Shown here piece by piece: positions 23,143 to 34,967 of a stretch of 64,000 nt of DNA. The notes under the pieces are model-generated. The model did no database searches. It worked only from the letters and a program-made list of their open reading frames with translations, and was not told where the DNA came from. Within the stretch, counting starts at the first letter, position 1. The number at the start of each line of letters is the position of its first letter. Source of the stretch: Cryptomeria japonica (lineage: Eukaryota > Streptophyta > Pinopsida > Cupressales > Cupressaceae); contig NC_081414.1 in the NCBI RefSeq assembly GCF_030272615.1, forward strand, positions 765,315,483-765,379,482, in the 5' to 3' direction. The position numbers and the translations under genes were made by a program.

Positions 23143-24775
23143 TGTAGCGTCGTAAATTGTACACACTTGCTAGGGTGGTACAATTTCACACCTAGTTTAG
23201 CACCCGCTTGGCGCATTTTGCATTTTGCATTGCATTTCCCCTTTAGCACTTAATTAATTAAATTAATTAGGTCTAAGGTTCTATTTTATCATCTCCTACA
23301 TCATAAAGTTGGGCCCTTTTCATTAAAGTGTGCCCCTTTCATTTTATTCCTCTACTACATCATTTAATCAAAAACCCTAATTAGGTCCTATTTTGAACTT
23401 GGGGGCTTGATTTCGGGGGTCAAAACATCTCGAAATCACCTGTAACTTCGGGATTCTCTCTAAAATCATCATATCCGACGACCCTGAAAATTTGGTGAAA
23501 AGTTGTCGGGACCATGGCGCCCGGAGTGCACATGGTCCCGGACATTTTTCCCGAAATTTTAGGAGCGCGATCCAATCATAAAATAAAGCTTAACCCCAAG
23601 AAATTGGCGGGATATTCAATCTCTAGGTCAGCCAAAAGACGAAATTATGACCTAGGGTTTCATACATAAGAGCTCTCTTTCTTCATTTGAAAGGATGGGG
23701 AATTTTGGGTTTTCAAGTGCCTTCTATGCAGTGAAAGAGCAGATCTTTGAAGACTTCAACAACATTCAACATCCATCCATCAAGCATTGATCAATTTCAT
23801 TCATCCATTTAGGGCTTTGAAGACATTGAAGAGCAATAGGGGATTACCGACTGAAGATTGGCTTGTACCCCTCCCATGGGGTTGGGTATGATTTCATGTT
23901 TTTTTCATGTCTTTGCATAAGCCTCATTATATCACTTATATTCATGCTTTAGATCTCTTTACATCTTGATTTGGAGCATTTACATTATCATTTGCAAGCA
24001 ATTAGGGTTTACTTTCTAGGTTGCTCTAGTTAGCTTACTTGCATTTTAGGATCTTGCACACACACAAGATCTGCACACACTACTTTTACAATACAACTTG
24101 GCTATTCGTGGAGGTGGAAATCACCAAAGCGGGGGTTTGACTAAGGCAAAACCCTATATAGCCGCCCAAAACACCTTTTCAGATATAAGTGCAGGTTTCG
24201 GGATTCAGACGACGCCGCAAGTTGCAGATCCGGGAGAAGCAGGCCGAGACAGCACTCCACACCAAGTTTCAGAGAAAAAGACCAGGACAGGGGCGTGGGG
24301 CGCCTTGGTCCTGCCAGGACAGGGGCGCTGGGCGCCCTGGTCCTTCTGTCAGACAGCAACTTTCAGCAACTTTCTGACAGCTTTTCAGGTTGCAAAATAG
24401 CAGTTTCAGGTGCAAAATCAGGACAGTGGCGCCCACGCCCCCGTCCTGAACATTTTCACTCAGATTTTAACACCAGGTACACATTTACATTCTTGTCTTG
24501 TCCTTGTGTTTACAGCTTTCCATTATTTAAGTTCAATTCTGCAATCTTGTTATTAGTTCATACTTGCACTTTGGGGTTTGGGATTGAACTTGCATCATTT
24601 TATCTTTCAATTACAACAAAGGAATAGAAATCCTAATAGGTAGCCTGTGGCTCTCTCTTCCACAAAAAGAAGTAGCCAATTGTGTGATACCTCTAGGCTC
24701 TTTCGTATTCCACAAATGTGTGATTGAAAGTGAGATTAGGGCATGTTTGCTTAGTTTCACTTTTTCCCCCACACA
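23143..24775 (+). repeat. 3' LTR of element D
   Basis: This 1633-bp partner of the 5' LTR differs by scattered, mostly transition, substitutions and by one missing GC-rich 32-bp unit (24286-24346 holds two units). It ends CCCACACA directly before the CTTTA duplication. Confidence 0.95.
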
Positions 24776-26849
24776 CTTTATCTCACCAATTAATGACATC
24801 TCAAATTCTTTGCTCATTTCATTTCCAAAGTTCTTGCATAGAGAGTCATTTCCACAAAATATAATATCATCAACAAATATGGCTGAGATTAGTATTCCGT
24901 TTTCATCATTCTTCATGTACATATTGTTGTTTTCACTTGTTCTTATAAAACCAATTTTGATCATATAAGAGTGCAATCTTTCATACCATGCTCTAGGTGC
25001 TTGTTTCAAACCATATAAAGCTTTGTTCAATTTACATACCTGATCATTATTCTTGTCTTCAACAAATCCTTCAGGTTGTTCAATAAAAACTTCTTCTTCT
25101 AATATACCATTCAGAAATGCAGATTTGACATCCATTTGATATACCTTGAAATTCTTGTAAGCAACATATGCCAACAATGTTCTTACTCCTCCAAGTCTTG
25201 CCACAGGTGCAAAAGTCTCACCATAATCAATTCCCTCTTCTTGGGCATAACCTTTGCAAACTAGTCTTGCTTTATTTCTAGTGACCTCACCTTTTTCATT
25301 CAGCTTGTTTCTGAAAATTCACTTTGTACCGATTACATTTTTGTCCTTTGGTCTTGGGACCAATGTCCATGTGTCGTTCTTCTTGATTTGATCAATCTCT
25401 TCTGTCATAGCATTTATCCAATCTTCACTGTTAAATGCCTCTTTCACTAAACTCGGTTCAAATTCAGATACCAGACATGTGTTATGTCTCAGTTTGTTCC
25501 TTGTCATCACTGGATCATTCTTATCTCCTATAATATGACTTAATGCATGATGTCTTCTGACATACTTGGCTAGTACAAGCTCGGTAGGCTCTGTATGATC
25601 TTCTTCATCACTCGGTAACTGAATATTCTCTTCATTTCCTTCAACAGTTTTCTCAGTAATGCTTGTCAGTTGAACATAGACAAATTCATCATAATCTTCT
25701 GGTTCCTTGGAGTTTCTTTCATCATTTCTTTCTGCAAATTCATCAATTTTCACATTTGCACTTTCTACTATTTTGTTAGATGATCTGATCAGCCATTTAA
25801 ATGCTTTGCTTCTAGAAGAATAACCTAAAAATGTTCCTTCTTCGTTTTTCTGATCAAACTTTCCATTTCTATCATCTTTGTGAACATAGCATCTACTTCC
25901 AAAGATTTTAAAATAACTTACATTAGGTTTCTTGTCATACCAGATCTCATATGGTGTCTTCAAAGTTCCTTTCTTCAGTTGTACTCGGTTCAGGGTGTAA
26001 ATTGTTGTGCTTATTCCTTCTCTCCAAAATGTTTGTGACACTTTCTTTTCAATCATCAGGGTTCTGACACAATCCACAATAGATCTATTTCTTCTCTCAG
26101 CAATTCCATTTTGTTTTGGAGTTCTTGGTGCAGAGACTTGTCTTTTTATACCATGATCATTGCAGAATAAGTTGAACTCATAAGATGTGAACTCTCCTCC
26201 TCTGTCTGATCTAAGACATTTCAGTTGTCTTCCTTTTTCATTTTCAACTCTTGCCTTGTACCATTTAAACATTTGAAAAGCTTCTGATTTTTCTTTTAAA
26301 AACATTACTGACATCATCCTTGAGTAATCATCCACAAATAATATGAAATATTTATCACCATAATAACTTTGAACTTTCATAGGACCACAAAGATCAATGT
26401 GCGCAAGATGTAAAATTCCCTTAGAAGTGTAGGACTTACTTGTAAAGCTTGATCTTGTCATCTTACCCATCTGGCATCCTCGGCACATAGCATTCTTAGG
26501 TTTTTCCAAACTCGGTAGACCTCTTACTCGGTGCTTCTTGCTTATATTGATCAGATTATCAAAATTTACATGACAAAACCTTTTATGCCATAACCAGGTA
26601 TCATCTATCTTTGCATACAAACACTTGTTCTGAGTTGAGTCAAGGTGAAATGTGTTACCTTTTATTTGTGTCCCGGTAGCAGCTAACTTTCCATGCTTGT
26701 CATGAACTTTGACAATTCTTTTCTAAAATTCTATTCGGTAACCTGTGTTGTTTAGTTGTGCTACACTCAACAAATTGTATTTCAAACCTTCAACCCAATA
26801 AACATCATTGCATTTTGCATTGTCAAGAAGTGTTATAGATCCTTTACCC
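24776..26849 (-). pseudogene. Element B pol: integrase and N-terminal RT
   Basis: The minus strand reads the GAG-pre-integrase region (TWLWHKRFCHVNFDNLINIS, CRGCQMGKMTR) and the integrase core with its DDE residues (HIDLCGP, LRSDRGGEF, KQNGIAERRN). The post-integrase segment (TPYEIWYDKKPNVSYFKIFG) and the reverse transcriptase ([36 protein letters not shown]) follow. The frame is open except for a stop at about 25318, where a Trp codon after NVIGTK appears to have become TGA, and another stop near 26720. A one-base frameshift near 26850 separates it from gag-protease. Element D interrupts it after [10 protein letters not shown]. Confidence 0.92.
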
Positions 26850-28109
26850 TTTTATCGAACATTGTGCATCATTACCAAATCTTACATAGCCTCCATTATA
26901 ATCTTCTAATGTAAAAAATTTGTGTTTATCACCTGTCATGTGATGTGAGCATCCACTATCTATGATCCAAGAATCATTAGTATTTATGTGAGATATTAGG
27001 GCTTTTTCTTCATACCTTTCTTCATCTGATCCATCTTTGATAGCCACATAAACTACTTCCTCTGTATCATTTTCATCTGATTTATCATCATTGGATTCCT
27101 CACCAGCTATTAGGCATGACTTTCTATCTCTTCTCCTGAAATCTCGGTGTCCTCTGTAATGATTATCTTTCTGTCTGTCGTTTCGGTAATCTATCTTTTT
27201 AGTAGATTCTTTGTCAGGATAGTTAGAAGCCATATGTCCTATCTTATCACAATTGAAACATTTCAAAGGTAGTTTTCCTTTATACTTACCTTTGCCTCTT
27301 GGTAACCTTCTAGTTAATAGTGCTTCAAACTCTTCTTGCTTTCTGATTTCCTCATACTGTTTGTGCACTTTTTCCATGTTCTTGCGAAAGCTTTCACTTG
27401 CTCCACTGTGATCCCCTTCAGTATACTTACTCATTCTATCATTGTAATCATCAGATTTACCAATATGAAAAGAACTAAATGCAAATTCAACTTTATTTAC
27501 CAAAGACCCACTGTTATCAAAATTACTTAATTCAAATGCATGTAGCTTACCAATAGTAGCATCCAAAGAAACTGGCATATTGGGTACAGACTTCAATTCA
27601 TTGATTGCAGAGACTCGAATTGCATAAGCTGGTAGAAGGGTTCTTAAAAACTTACTTGTTATATCATTTTCTTCAATAGTTCCACCTGCTCCTTTGATTT
27701 GATTGGCAATCTCCTTTAGTCTTGTATTGTACTGGGTTATGTTCTCACCTTCATTCATCCTCATAGATTCAAGTTGTCCTCTTAGACTATCCACTTTTGC
27801 TCTTTGAACATGTTCATCACCGCCATACACAGATATGAGCTTGTCCCACATTGCCTATGCATCATTGCAGCCTTTTAGATCATTAAACTCTGAGTCAGTC
27901 AATGTAGATGTTATTTCAATCATTGCTTAGATATGTTCTTGCTTTGCCTTTATCTCTTCCATTGTCAATGGATAGGTGCTCGGTGTAATGAAATCATTCT
28001 CTAGATAATGTACATCATATTCTCCAACTCCTGATAGGTGTAGCTTCATCCTTTTTTGCCATGTAGAGAAACTTGACTTGTTCAGCTTCGGTGCATCTCT
28101 CTTATACAT
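26850..28109 (-). pseudogene. Element B gag and protease
   Basis: The frame starts at an ATG at 28109 (MYKRDAPKLNKSSFSTWQKR), shortly inside the primer-binding site. It is interrupted by two in-frame stops between 27926 and 27852. It continues through a UBN2-type gag region (GAGGTIEENDITSKFLRTLL) and a zinc knuckle (CFNCDKIGHMASNY) whose last Cys is replaced by Tyr. Next come a basic segment and an intact protease motif (WIIDSGCSHHMTGD). An apparent extra G in a G-run near 26850 shifts the frame into the pol part. Confidence 0.9.
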
Positions 28110-28159
28110 CTTTGGATCTTTTCCTCAAGTGCCTTTAAACTTTTTCTTCGGAGTCCAAA

Positions 28160-28172
28160 GCTCTGATACCAA
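28160..28172 (-). other. Primer-binding site of element B
   Basis: The minus strand reads TTGGTATCAGAGC directly inside the LTR, the standard copia site for initiator tRNA-Met. Confidence 0.9.
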
Positions 28173-28173
28173 T

Positions 28174-29666
28174 TGATAGTTCTGATACTTAATGTTAAGT
28201 GCAGATGCCAAGCTAACAAGATGAGAAGGGGGCGTGAATCATACAAACTTAATCTTTCAGAAAAACAACAGATTCAACCTCGGTAACCTATACTTCAGTA
28301 ATATAACAAAAACTGCTAAACATGCAAACTCAAAAGCATATAAACATCATAAAACTCATAACACCAGATTTAACGTGGAAACCCAAGTAGGGAAAAACCA
28401 CTGTGGGATTTCAGACCCACTAAGAAATATACTCTTCTAGAGTATACTCGGTTAAAAGAAAATCCTGTTAAAGATTACAAACACATTGCTAGATGTGACC
28501 CGGTTAAGGGATTTCCCTCAGATCTATTAGGATCTTCATCTTGTTAGAAGTGACCTTGTTAAAGGATTTCAAACACTCACTCAAAATGTCACCTTGCTAG
28601 AGGGTTTTACAAATAAGATCGTTAAGTCCACTCGGTTAAGAGATTTTCTGTCACTTTACAAAATAACAGTAATAAAAATCTATCTACAACTTCACATCTA
28701 AAATGCTAAAGCAGATTCTTATTTGCTCAATACAATAGGACTTATCTTGTCCATCTGCTAGGCTCTATACTCTGTTATTCAAATAGGTCTTCAAGCTTCT
28801 GTGCTCGGTAATCACTATGTAGCATCCATGTGCATACACTTTCCCGCATACATTGTTTATCAACAGTTCCTTATTTATAAACAATTTGTCAACCGCTTAA
28901 TCTCCTTGATCACATTTCCCATGATCAATCATAGCCATCAGATCTTCAAACTTGACTAGGTTCAATGTATCCTTCGATTTGAAAACGTTTTACCCTGCCT
29001 TGGAACTTGCATACATTTCTTGGAACTTGTGCTAGGGTATTGCAGTTCAATCTGATCTGTAGATCTTCCTGCCGATTTTCCTTTGCCATAGATTCTTTAA
29101 CAAACTTCATTCACGACATACCAATCATTTAATCATAACCAGCTCATTAGCTTCCTTCATTAAATAATGCTTTTATTCATTCAATGCATTATGTTGTTAC
29201 TCGGTTGCAACTCGATAAATGCTAAACTTCACTCGGTAGACATTCTGCCTTCATTAACTGATAGCGATAACCTCAGGGTTTACCGACTAGGTTCTTTGCT
29301 CGGTAACATAGTATAGTATCAACCTTTCAATCAACAACATATATAGGATATCAAAACAATCTAAACATCATGATCTCATCATTGTCTAACTCGGTAATAG
29401 TTGCCCATTGAATAACTTATTCCTCCCCTTATTCATCACATTCTTTCTGTGTCTTTTACCGACATCTTTATACTCAACAAATCATACTTCTTAAGATATG
29501 GCAACATCATACTGAATTAGAAAATTAATTTCTTGACATCAATGACAAAATAATAATATTAAGACAGTAAGCATCCTTAATCAGTTATATCCATAATCAT
29601 CAACAACCTTCTCAATATCCTTATTGAAATGCCAACAATCTCCCTTTGTCTATTATAATGCCAACA
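28174..29666 (-). repeat. 5' LTR of element B
   Basis: This 1493-bp partner of 13366-14881 is very similar apart from scattered substitutions and a small deletion. It is followed by the TATAT duplication and then by the resumed 5' LTR of element C. Confidence 0.93.
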
Positions 29667-29671
29667 TATAT

Positions 29672-30273
29672 AGATGTAAGATCTCATTGTAGATCATCAT
29701 GGTTATTATTAGAGGTCATGGTCAAGGAATGTAATGTGCAAATAATGTAATATCATTCAGGCAGAGGATTTGGTCGATCATTGGAGATCGATTTGGATTT
29801 ATGTAAGACGATTTAGTCCTCCGGTATTGAGCTTAACCGGATCTGTACTCAGGCATAGGAGATGTTATCTTTTGCAGTTCAACACTTCTTTGGATTGTAG
29901 TATGGATTTCTATGTAGTCAGTGAGGATCATTTTGTGATGAGCAGTGCACTCTAGGTTGATGGCCTTCCTGCAAGTGCAGGCCCTTCAATTGTAATTCAC
30001 ATACTTATTGTAGAAGTATTATTTGACTGTGGGTAAGCTTCCCACCGTGGTTTTTTCCTTTACCGGGTTTTCCACATACAAATCTTGGTGTTATGTGGAT
30101 GGTATTTATTCTGTGATTATTGTTTATGCTTAATTGGTTTAACTGCTATTTTGGTATTAATGTTTTAGGTTCCAGTATTAAAGTTTAAATTGCTAATGGT
30201 TCTGGTAATCTGAGACAACTGATTCACCCCCCCCCCCTCACAGTTATCTTCCGGTTATTTGAATTGTCTAACA
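29672..30273 (+). repeat. 5' LTR of element C, second part
   Basis: The remaining 602 bp of the split LTR. It aligns with the 3' LTR from about 35587 to 36197. It carries the CACCGTGGTTTTTTCC box and, close to the end, a C12-13 tract after TGATTCA. It ends GTCTAACA before the primer-binding site. Confidence 0.92.
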
Positions 30274-30275
30274 AT

Positions 30276-30287
30276 TGGTATCCGAGC
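30276..30287 (+). other. Primer-binding site of element C
   Basis: TGGTATCCGAGC differs by one base from the usual initiator tRNA-Met site and lies two bases after the LTR end. Confidence 0.85.
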
Positions 30288-30330
30288 TTTGGTCCTCTCT
30301 GCAGAAAGCTTAACCTCTTGAGGAAGATCC

Positions 30331-31500
30331 TATGGCGACTAACAGTTCAAGTTCATCCAACTCTTCTGGAGCTATCTTTTGAAGGGATATTCTGTGGCTC
30401 GATAGAACAAATTACACAGTATGGAAGATTCAGATGGAGACTCATATGAGATGTCTTGGCAAGGAGATTTGGGAGATCACACAGAATGGTGTCACACCCT
30501 ATAATCTGGGATCTGGCAATCCTCCTCTAGAAGACATGGACAAGGAACTTGAGAATGATTGTAGAGAAAGAGAATCCCTCTTGTGTGCACTTTCTGATAA
30601 GCAAACAATGGGATTGATCAAAAAATCATTTGGAAAGGCTATATGGGATAAGTTGGGAACTCTTAATGAAGGTGACCCTACAGTGAAGATTTCTAAACTT
30701 GATGGGTACCGGGTGAGATATGAAAACCTGAAGATGGAAGAAGATGAAAGGATTACTGCATTTATGGAAAGGGTAAATGAGATTGTTATGGGAATTCAAT
30801 GTTGTGGTGGAACTCTGAGCGAAGATGAAATTGTTTCTAAAGTCCTGAGAGCCCTACCATTGGCTTATAAAATGAAGGTTACTGCTACTAATGAGTTGAG
30901 AACAATGGCTGATACATCTATCAACAGAGATACTCTGGTTGGGAAACTATCTTCTTTTGAGCCTGAAGAATTTGGACCTTCTGGAGTTGTGAAGTTTGTA
31001 CCTGCTTTTCATGCATCTACATCTACAACCGGTAAGCAAGACTGGAAAGCTTTATATGTAAAGGAATTGGAAGATATGAAGAGAGAAGATGATGAGTTTG
31101 AGAAACTTGAAGCACTATTTGCTAGAAGAGTACCGAAAGGACTGGTAGGAAGTGAGTATGAAGAAAAAGAACCTTTTAAATGTTTTGCATGTAATAAGAT
31201 GGTCATTTTGCATCTAGATGTCTTGAAAGGAATTTAAGATTTTAAGAAAGAGTTAGAAGATCATTTAAACCTAACACTGGATATCAGAACACGTATAAGT
31301 ATAAGAAAAACATAGACAAATCATGCTACATGGCGGATGAGGAAGGCAATACTGATTTTGATGATGAACCGACAGAAGACTCTGGTAGTGGATCCAGCAA
31401 TGGGAAGGAATGGGTGTTCCTAGCTATAAAAGAAGATGATCCAGCACTGGAAGAGAATGCACCTAAAGAGAAGGCACTTGTTGCTAAAATTGAAGACAAG
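30331..31500 (+). pseudogene. Element C gag
   Basis: An ATG at 30331 opens a serine-rich N terminus (MATNSSSSSNSSGAIF) that hits a stop within 16 codons. The frame resumes with LDRTNYTVWKIQMETHM and a UBN2-type region (AIWDKLGTLNEGDPTVK, CCGGTLSEDEIVSKVLRALP). A frameshift at about 31197 falls inside the zinc knuckle: CFACNK is in one frame and GHFASRC in the next. An acidic tail (DEPTEDSGSGSSNGKEWVF) follows before the protease region. Confidence 0.9.
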
Positions 31501-32730
31501 GATGAATGAGTAATTGACAGTGTTTGTTCACATCATATGATTGGAGATAAAGGGAAGTTTTTGTCTTTGCAAGAATTTGATGGTGGTCTAGTTAGATTTG
31601 GAGATGACAAGGCATGTATGATTAAAGGAAAATGAGCTATATCACTGGATGGTAAGAACAATACTGACAATATTTATTATATTGAAGGTTTGAGGCATAA
31701 TCTTTTGAGTGTAGGTCAATTGGTAGATAAGGGATTTCAATTACAGTTCAAGGATGGAAAATGCAAAATCATTAACAGATCTGGTTTGGAGATTGCAACC
31801 GGTACACAGACAAAAGGTAATATATTTCATGTGAACTCTGGTGAGAAGACATGTTTGATTACACAGATTGATGAGAGTTGGCTATGGCATAAAAGGTTGT
31901 GTCATGTGAATTTTGATTGCATTTTGAAGATCTGTTCAACTAAGGCAGTTAGGGATATACCTAAGATTATGAAGCCCTATAATTTGGTATGTAAAGAATA
32001 TCAAATGGGTAAATAGGTCAGAACCTCTTTTAGTAGTATACAAGATAAATCAAATGATTTTCTTGATCTTATTCATATTGATTTATGTAGCCCTGCTAGA
32101 GTTAAAAGTTTTCAAGGTGATAGATATTTCATGCTAATCATTTATGACTATTCTAGAATGATGTGGGTTACTTTTTTGAAAGAAAAATCTAAAACATTTG
32201 AAAAGTTTAAAATCTTTAAGGCTAAAGTGGAAATTGAGACAAGATTGAAGATTAAGTGTTTGAGATCAGATCATGGTGGAGAACTCACATCTGATGAGTT
32301 TAATAACTTTTGTGACAAGCATGGTATAAGAAGACAATTTTCTGCTCCCCGGACACCTCAACAAAATGGAGTTGTGGAAAGGAAGAACATAACTATCTTG
32401 GATGCTGCTAGAACAATGATGATGGAAGCTAGTCTACCTCATATCTACTGGAGAGAAGCAGTGAGTACGACGGTTTATACATTCAACAGAGTACATATCA
32501 AAGGAGAAACTGGTAAGACACCTTATGAATTATGGTTTGGCAATACACCTACAATTAAGTATTTCAGAATTTTTGGTAGTAAATGTTATATCAGGATAGA
32601 TGATATCATTGGGAAAATCCTAGATACGATGAAGGCATATTTCTTGGTTATTCTAATGAAAGTAAAGCATATATATGTTATAACAAGAGATTGCAGAGAA
32701 TTGTGGAGAGTGCTAATGTTAAAGTAGATG
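31501..32730 (+). pseudogene. Element C protease and integrase
   Basis: The protease motif reads VIDSVCSHHM, preceded by a stop in place of the usual Trp, and D-S-G has become D-S-V. Stops at about 31633 and 32014 flank a recognisable GAG-pre-integrase region (WLWHKRLCHVNFDCILKICS). The integrase core shows HIDLCSP, LRSDHGGEL and QQNGVVERKN, so the DDE residues remain. A frameshift near 32625 ends the frame before the linker. Confidence 0.9.
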
Positions 32731-32912
32731 AGCTGAACAGAAGTCAAATCAGAGTTTATGAGAAGGAACTGGCAGTAGAAATGATTATATCTGAACCGGT
32801 AGCACCTTTACTAGAATAGAGAGCTGAACCAGTTACTCTGGCAGTATCAAAGAACTCTATAGTAACTAAAGAACATGGAAGAGGAACTGAAAGTCAGAAG
32901 ACTCCTAGGTAT

Positions 32913-34553
32913 GTGAGATTGAATCATTCAGAAGATCGGATCATTGGGAATAAGAGCAATGGAGTGATGACAAGAAGAAGACTGGCAACTAATGAGGTAT
33001 GTTTAATTTCACAAGTTGACCCGGTATCAGTAATTGAGGCATGTAAAGATGAATATTGGTTGAAAGCTATGGAAGAAGAATTAGATCAAACTGAAAAAAA
33101 TAACACATGGACCTTGGTTCCTCAACCTAAAAATAAAAGTGCTATTGGAACTAAATGGGTTCTTAGGAATAAATTGAATGAGGATGGTCAAGTTATAAGG
33201 AATAAGGCTAGATTTGTTTGTAAAGGATATTCTCGGAAGGAAGGAATTGATTATGGAGAGACTTTTGCACATGTAGCTAGGATTGAAGCTGTAAGATTAT
33301 TTCTTGCCTATGCTGCTTATAAAAACTACAAGGTTTATCAGATGGATGTTAAATGTGCATTTTTGAATGGGGATCTTGATGAGGAAGTTTATATTGAGCA
33401 ACCTGATGGTTTTTCACTATCAAATGATACAGATATGGTTTGCAGGCTAAGGAAATTTTTATATGGATTGAAACAAGCACCTAGAGCTTGGTATGCAAGG
33501 TTGGACAAATATCTTTTGAAGCTTGGTTTTACTAAGGGCAATGCTGACAGTAATTTATATTATAAAATCGTTGATGATGATATACTGATTATTGAAGTAT
33601 TTGTTGATGACATTATTTTTGGAGGTGAAGATAAGTTATGCATAGAATTTTCTAATAATATGGAGAAAGAATTTGAGATGTCTATGATTGGTGAGATGAA
33701 ATTTTTCTTAGATTTGCAAATTACTCAAACTGACAAAGGTATTTTCATCTGTCAAACTAAATATGCTAAGGAATTGTTGAAGAAGTTTGGTATGGGATAT
33801 TCTAAACCGATAAGTACTCCTATGGTTACAAGTGAGAAATTGACAAGAAAAGATGTTTCTGCACCAATAAATCCTATAAGATACAAATCTATGATTGGAG
33901 GTTTTCTTTATTTGACTCAGATTAGGCTTGACATTATGAATATTGTTTGTATTGTTTCAAGATTTCAGAGTGATCCTAGAGAAAATCATGAGATGGCGGT
34001 GAAAAGGATTTTTAGATACTTGCAAGGTACATCAAAATATGACTAGTGGTACCCTAAGGATGATAACTTTACTTTATGTGCATATATAGATGTTGATTGG
34101 GCTAGAGATATTGATGACCGAAAAAGTACTTCTGGTGGAGCTTTATTTCTTGGAAAGAAGTTGGTTTAATGGATCAGTAAGAAGCATTCATGTACTTCTT
34201 TATCTACTGCTGAAGCTGAGTATGTTGTTGTTGCTACTAACTGTACACAAGTTTTATGGATGAAGCAAATTTTGAAGGATATAAAGGTGGATTGTGTTGC
34301 ACCGGTAGTTATTCACTATGATAACTCTGTTGCTATTGATATATCCAAGAATCTCGTATTTCATTCTAAAAAAAAGCACATATCTATCAAATATAAATTT
34401 TTGAAGGAAAAGGTGGAAGCAAATGAGGTTAGACTGGTTTGTGTGAACACTAAAGAGAAGATTGTAGATATTTTCACTAAACCTTTGCCCAAGGAATCAT
34501 TTGAGTACCTGAGAGACAGATTGGGAGTTTTTGCCCCTCCGGTAGAGACTTGA
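32913..34553 (+). pseudogene. Element C reverse transcriptase and RNase H
   Basis: A 377-codon open stretch covers the linker and most of the copia reverse transcriptase: [53 protein letters not shown], then [11 protein letters not shown]. Stops at about 34043 and 34165 break the RNase H (AYIDVDWARD, TAEAEYVVVA, YDNSVAIDISKN, KKKHISIKYKFLKE). The final motif IFTKPLPKESFEYLRDRLGV ends at 34551. Element A lacks this RT block. Confidence 0.93.
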
Positions 34554-34954
34554 TTGATGTGATTTGGCATCAGTTCGACATGCACTATTAGAGATACTAT
34601 TCATTCTGGCACTGATGTAGGATGCTACTACTCAGGGGGAGTAGTCAGCTTTGTGATTCAGTGGTTTATGTTTTTGCTTTGATATTTCTGTCAGATTTAT
34701 GGCATTGATGTCAAAGGGGGAGTGATATTGATGTGAAAAATAAAAAGATAGTGAAAAAGAAAAGAAAGGGGGACTGATATTGTTGTGAAAAAGGAAAATA
34801 AATTCAAAGCTTTTACAGAGATATTATTCACAGGGGGAGATATTGATATTCAGAGCTATATGTGGGAGTTTGTTGGTTGTCTTCAATTGGGGGAGACTTG
34901 TTTGGCATTTCTTGGTACTTAGATGTTTTTCACATCTAATGTTGCCATCAATGC

Positions 34955-34967
34955 CAAAGGGGGAGAT
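34955..34967 (+). other. Polypurine tract of element C
   Basis: CAAAGGGGGAGAT lies directly before the TGTTGA start of the 3' LTR. At least four more GGGGGAG tracts lie between 34636 and 34900. Confidence 0.88.

Larger units (their letters stand above)
16121..24775 (+). mobile_element. Ty3/gypsy-type LTR element D, non-autonomous (innermost)
   Basis: The LTRs (16121-17784 and 23143-24775) have TGTAGC...CACACA ends and a perfect 5-bp duplication CTTTA (16116-16120 and 24776-24780). The internal 5.36 kb contains a single long ORF with a gypsy-type aspartic protease and a G-patch. No reverse transcriptase, RNase H, integrase or canonical zinc knuckle was found. The LTRs differ at only about 15 positions in the first 1.15 kb by eye, making this the youngest insertion. 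The protease and G-patch arrangement resembles the Tat/Ogre side of Ty3/gypsy (family knowledge; assignment inferred). Confidence 0.95.
13366..29666 (-). mobile_element. Ty1/copia LTR retrotransposon B (middle of the nest)
   Basis: The LTRs (13366-14881 and 28174-29666) are flanked by a perfect 5-bp duplication TATAT (13361-13365 and 29667-29671). The minus strand encodes gag, protease, integrase, reverse transcriptase and RNase H. Element D splits the reverse transcriptase at 16121-24775. Excluding D, B is about 7.6 kb. The LTRs are similar, and pol is nearly open apart from a few stops and one small frameshift, so B is younger than A and C. Confidence 0.95.

Noticed and set aside
24611-25204. 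197-codon minus-strand frame as a single gene
   Set aside because: It fuses the end of element D LTR to element B reverse transcriptase across the insertion junction; only 24776 onward is B coding.
30434-34553. Element C as an active autonomous retrotransposon
   Set aside because: Several stops and at least two frameshifts interrupt gag, protease, integrase and RNase H.
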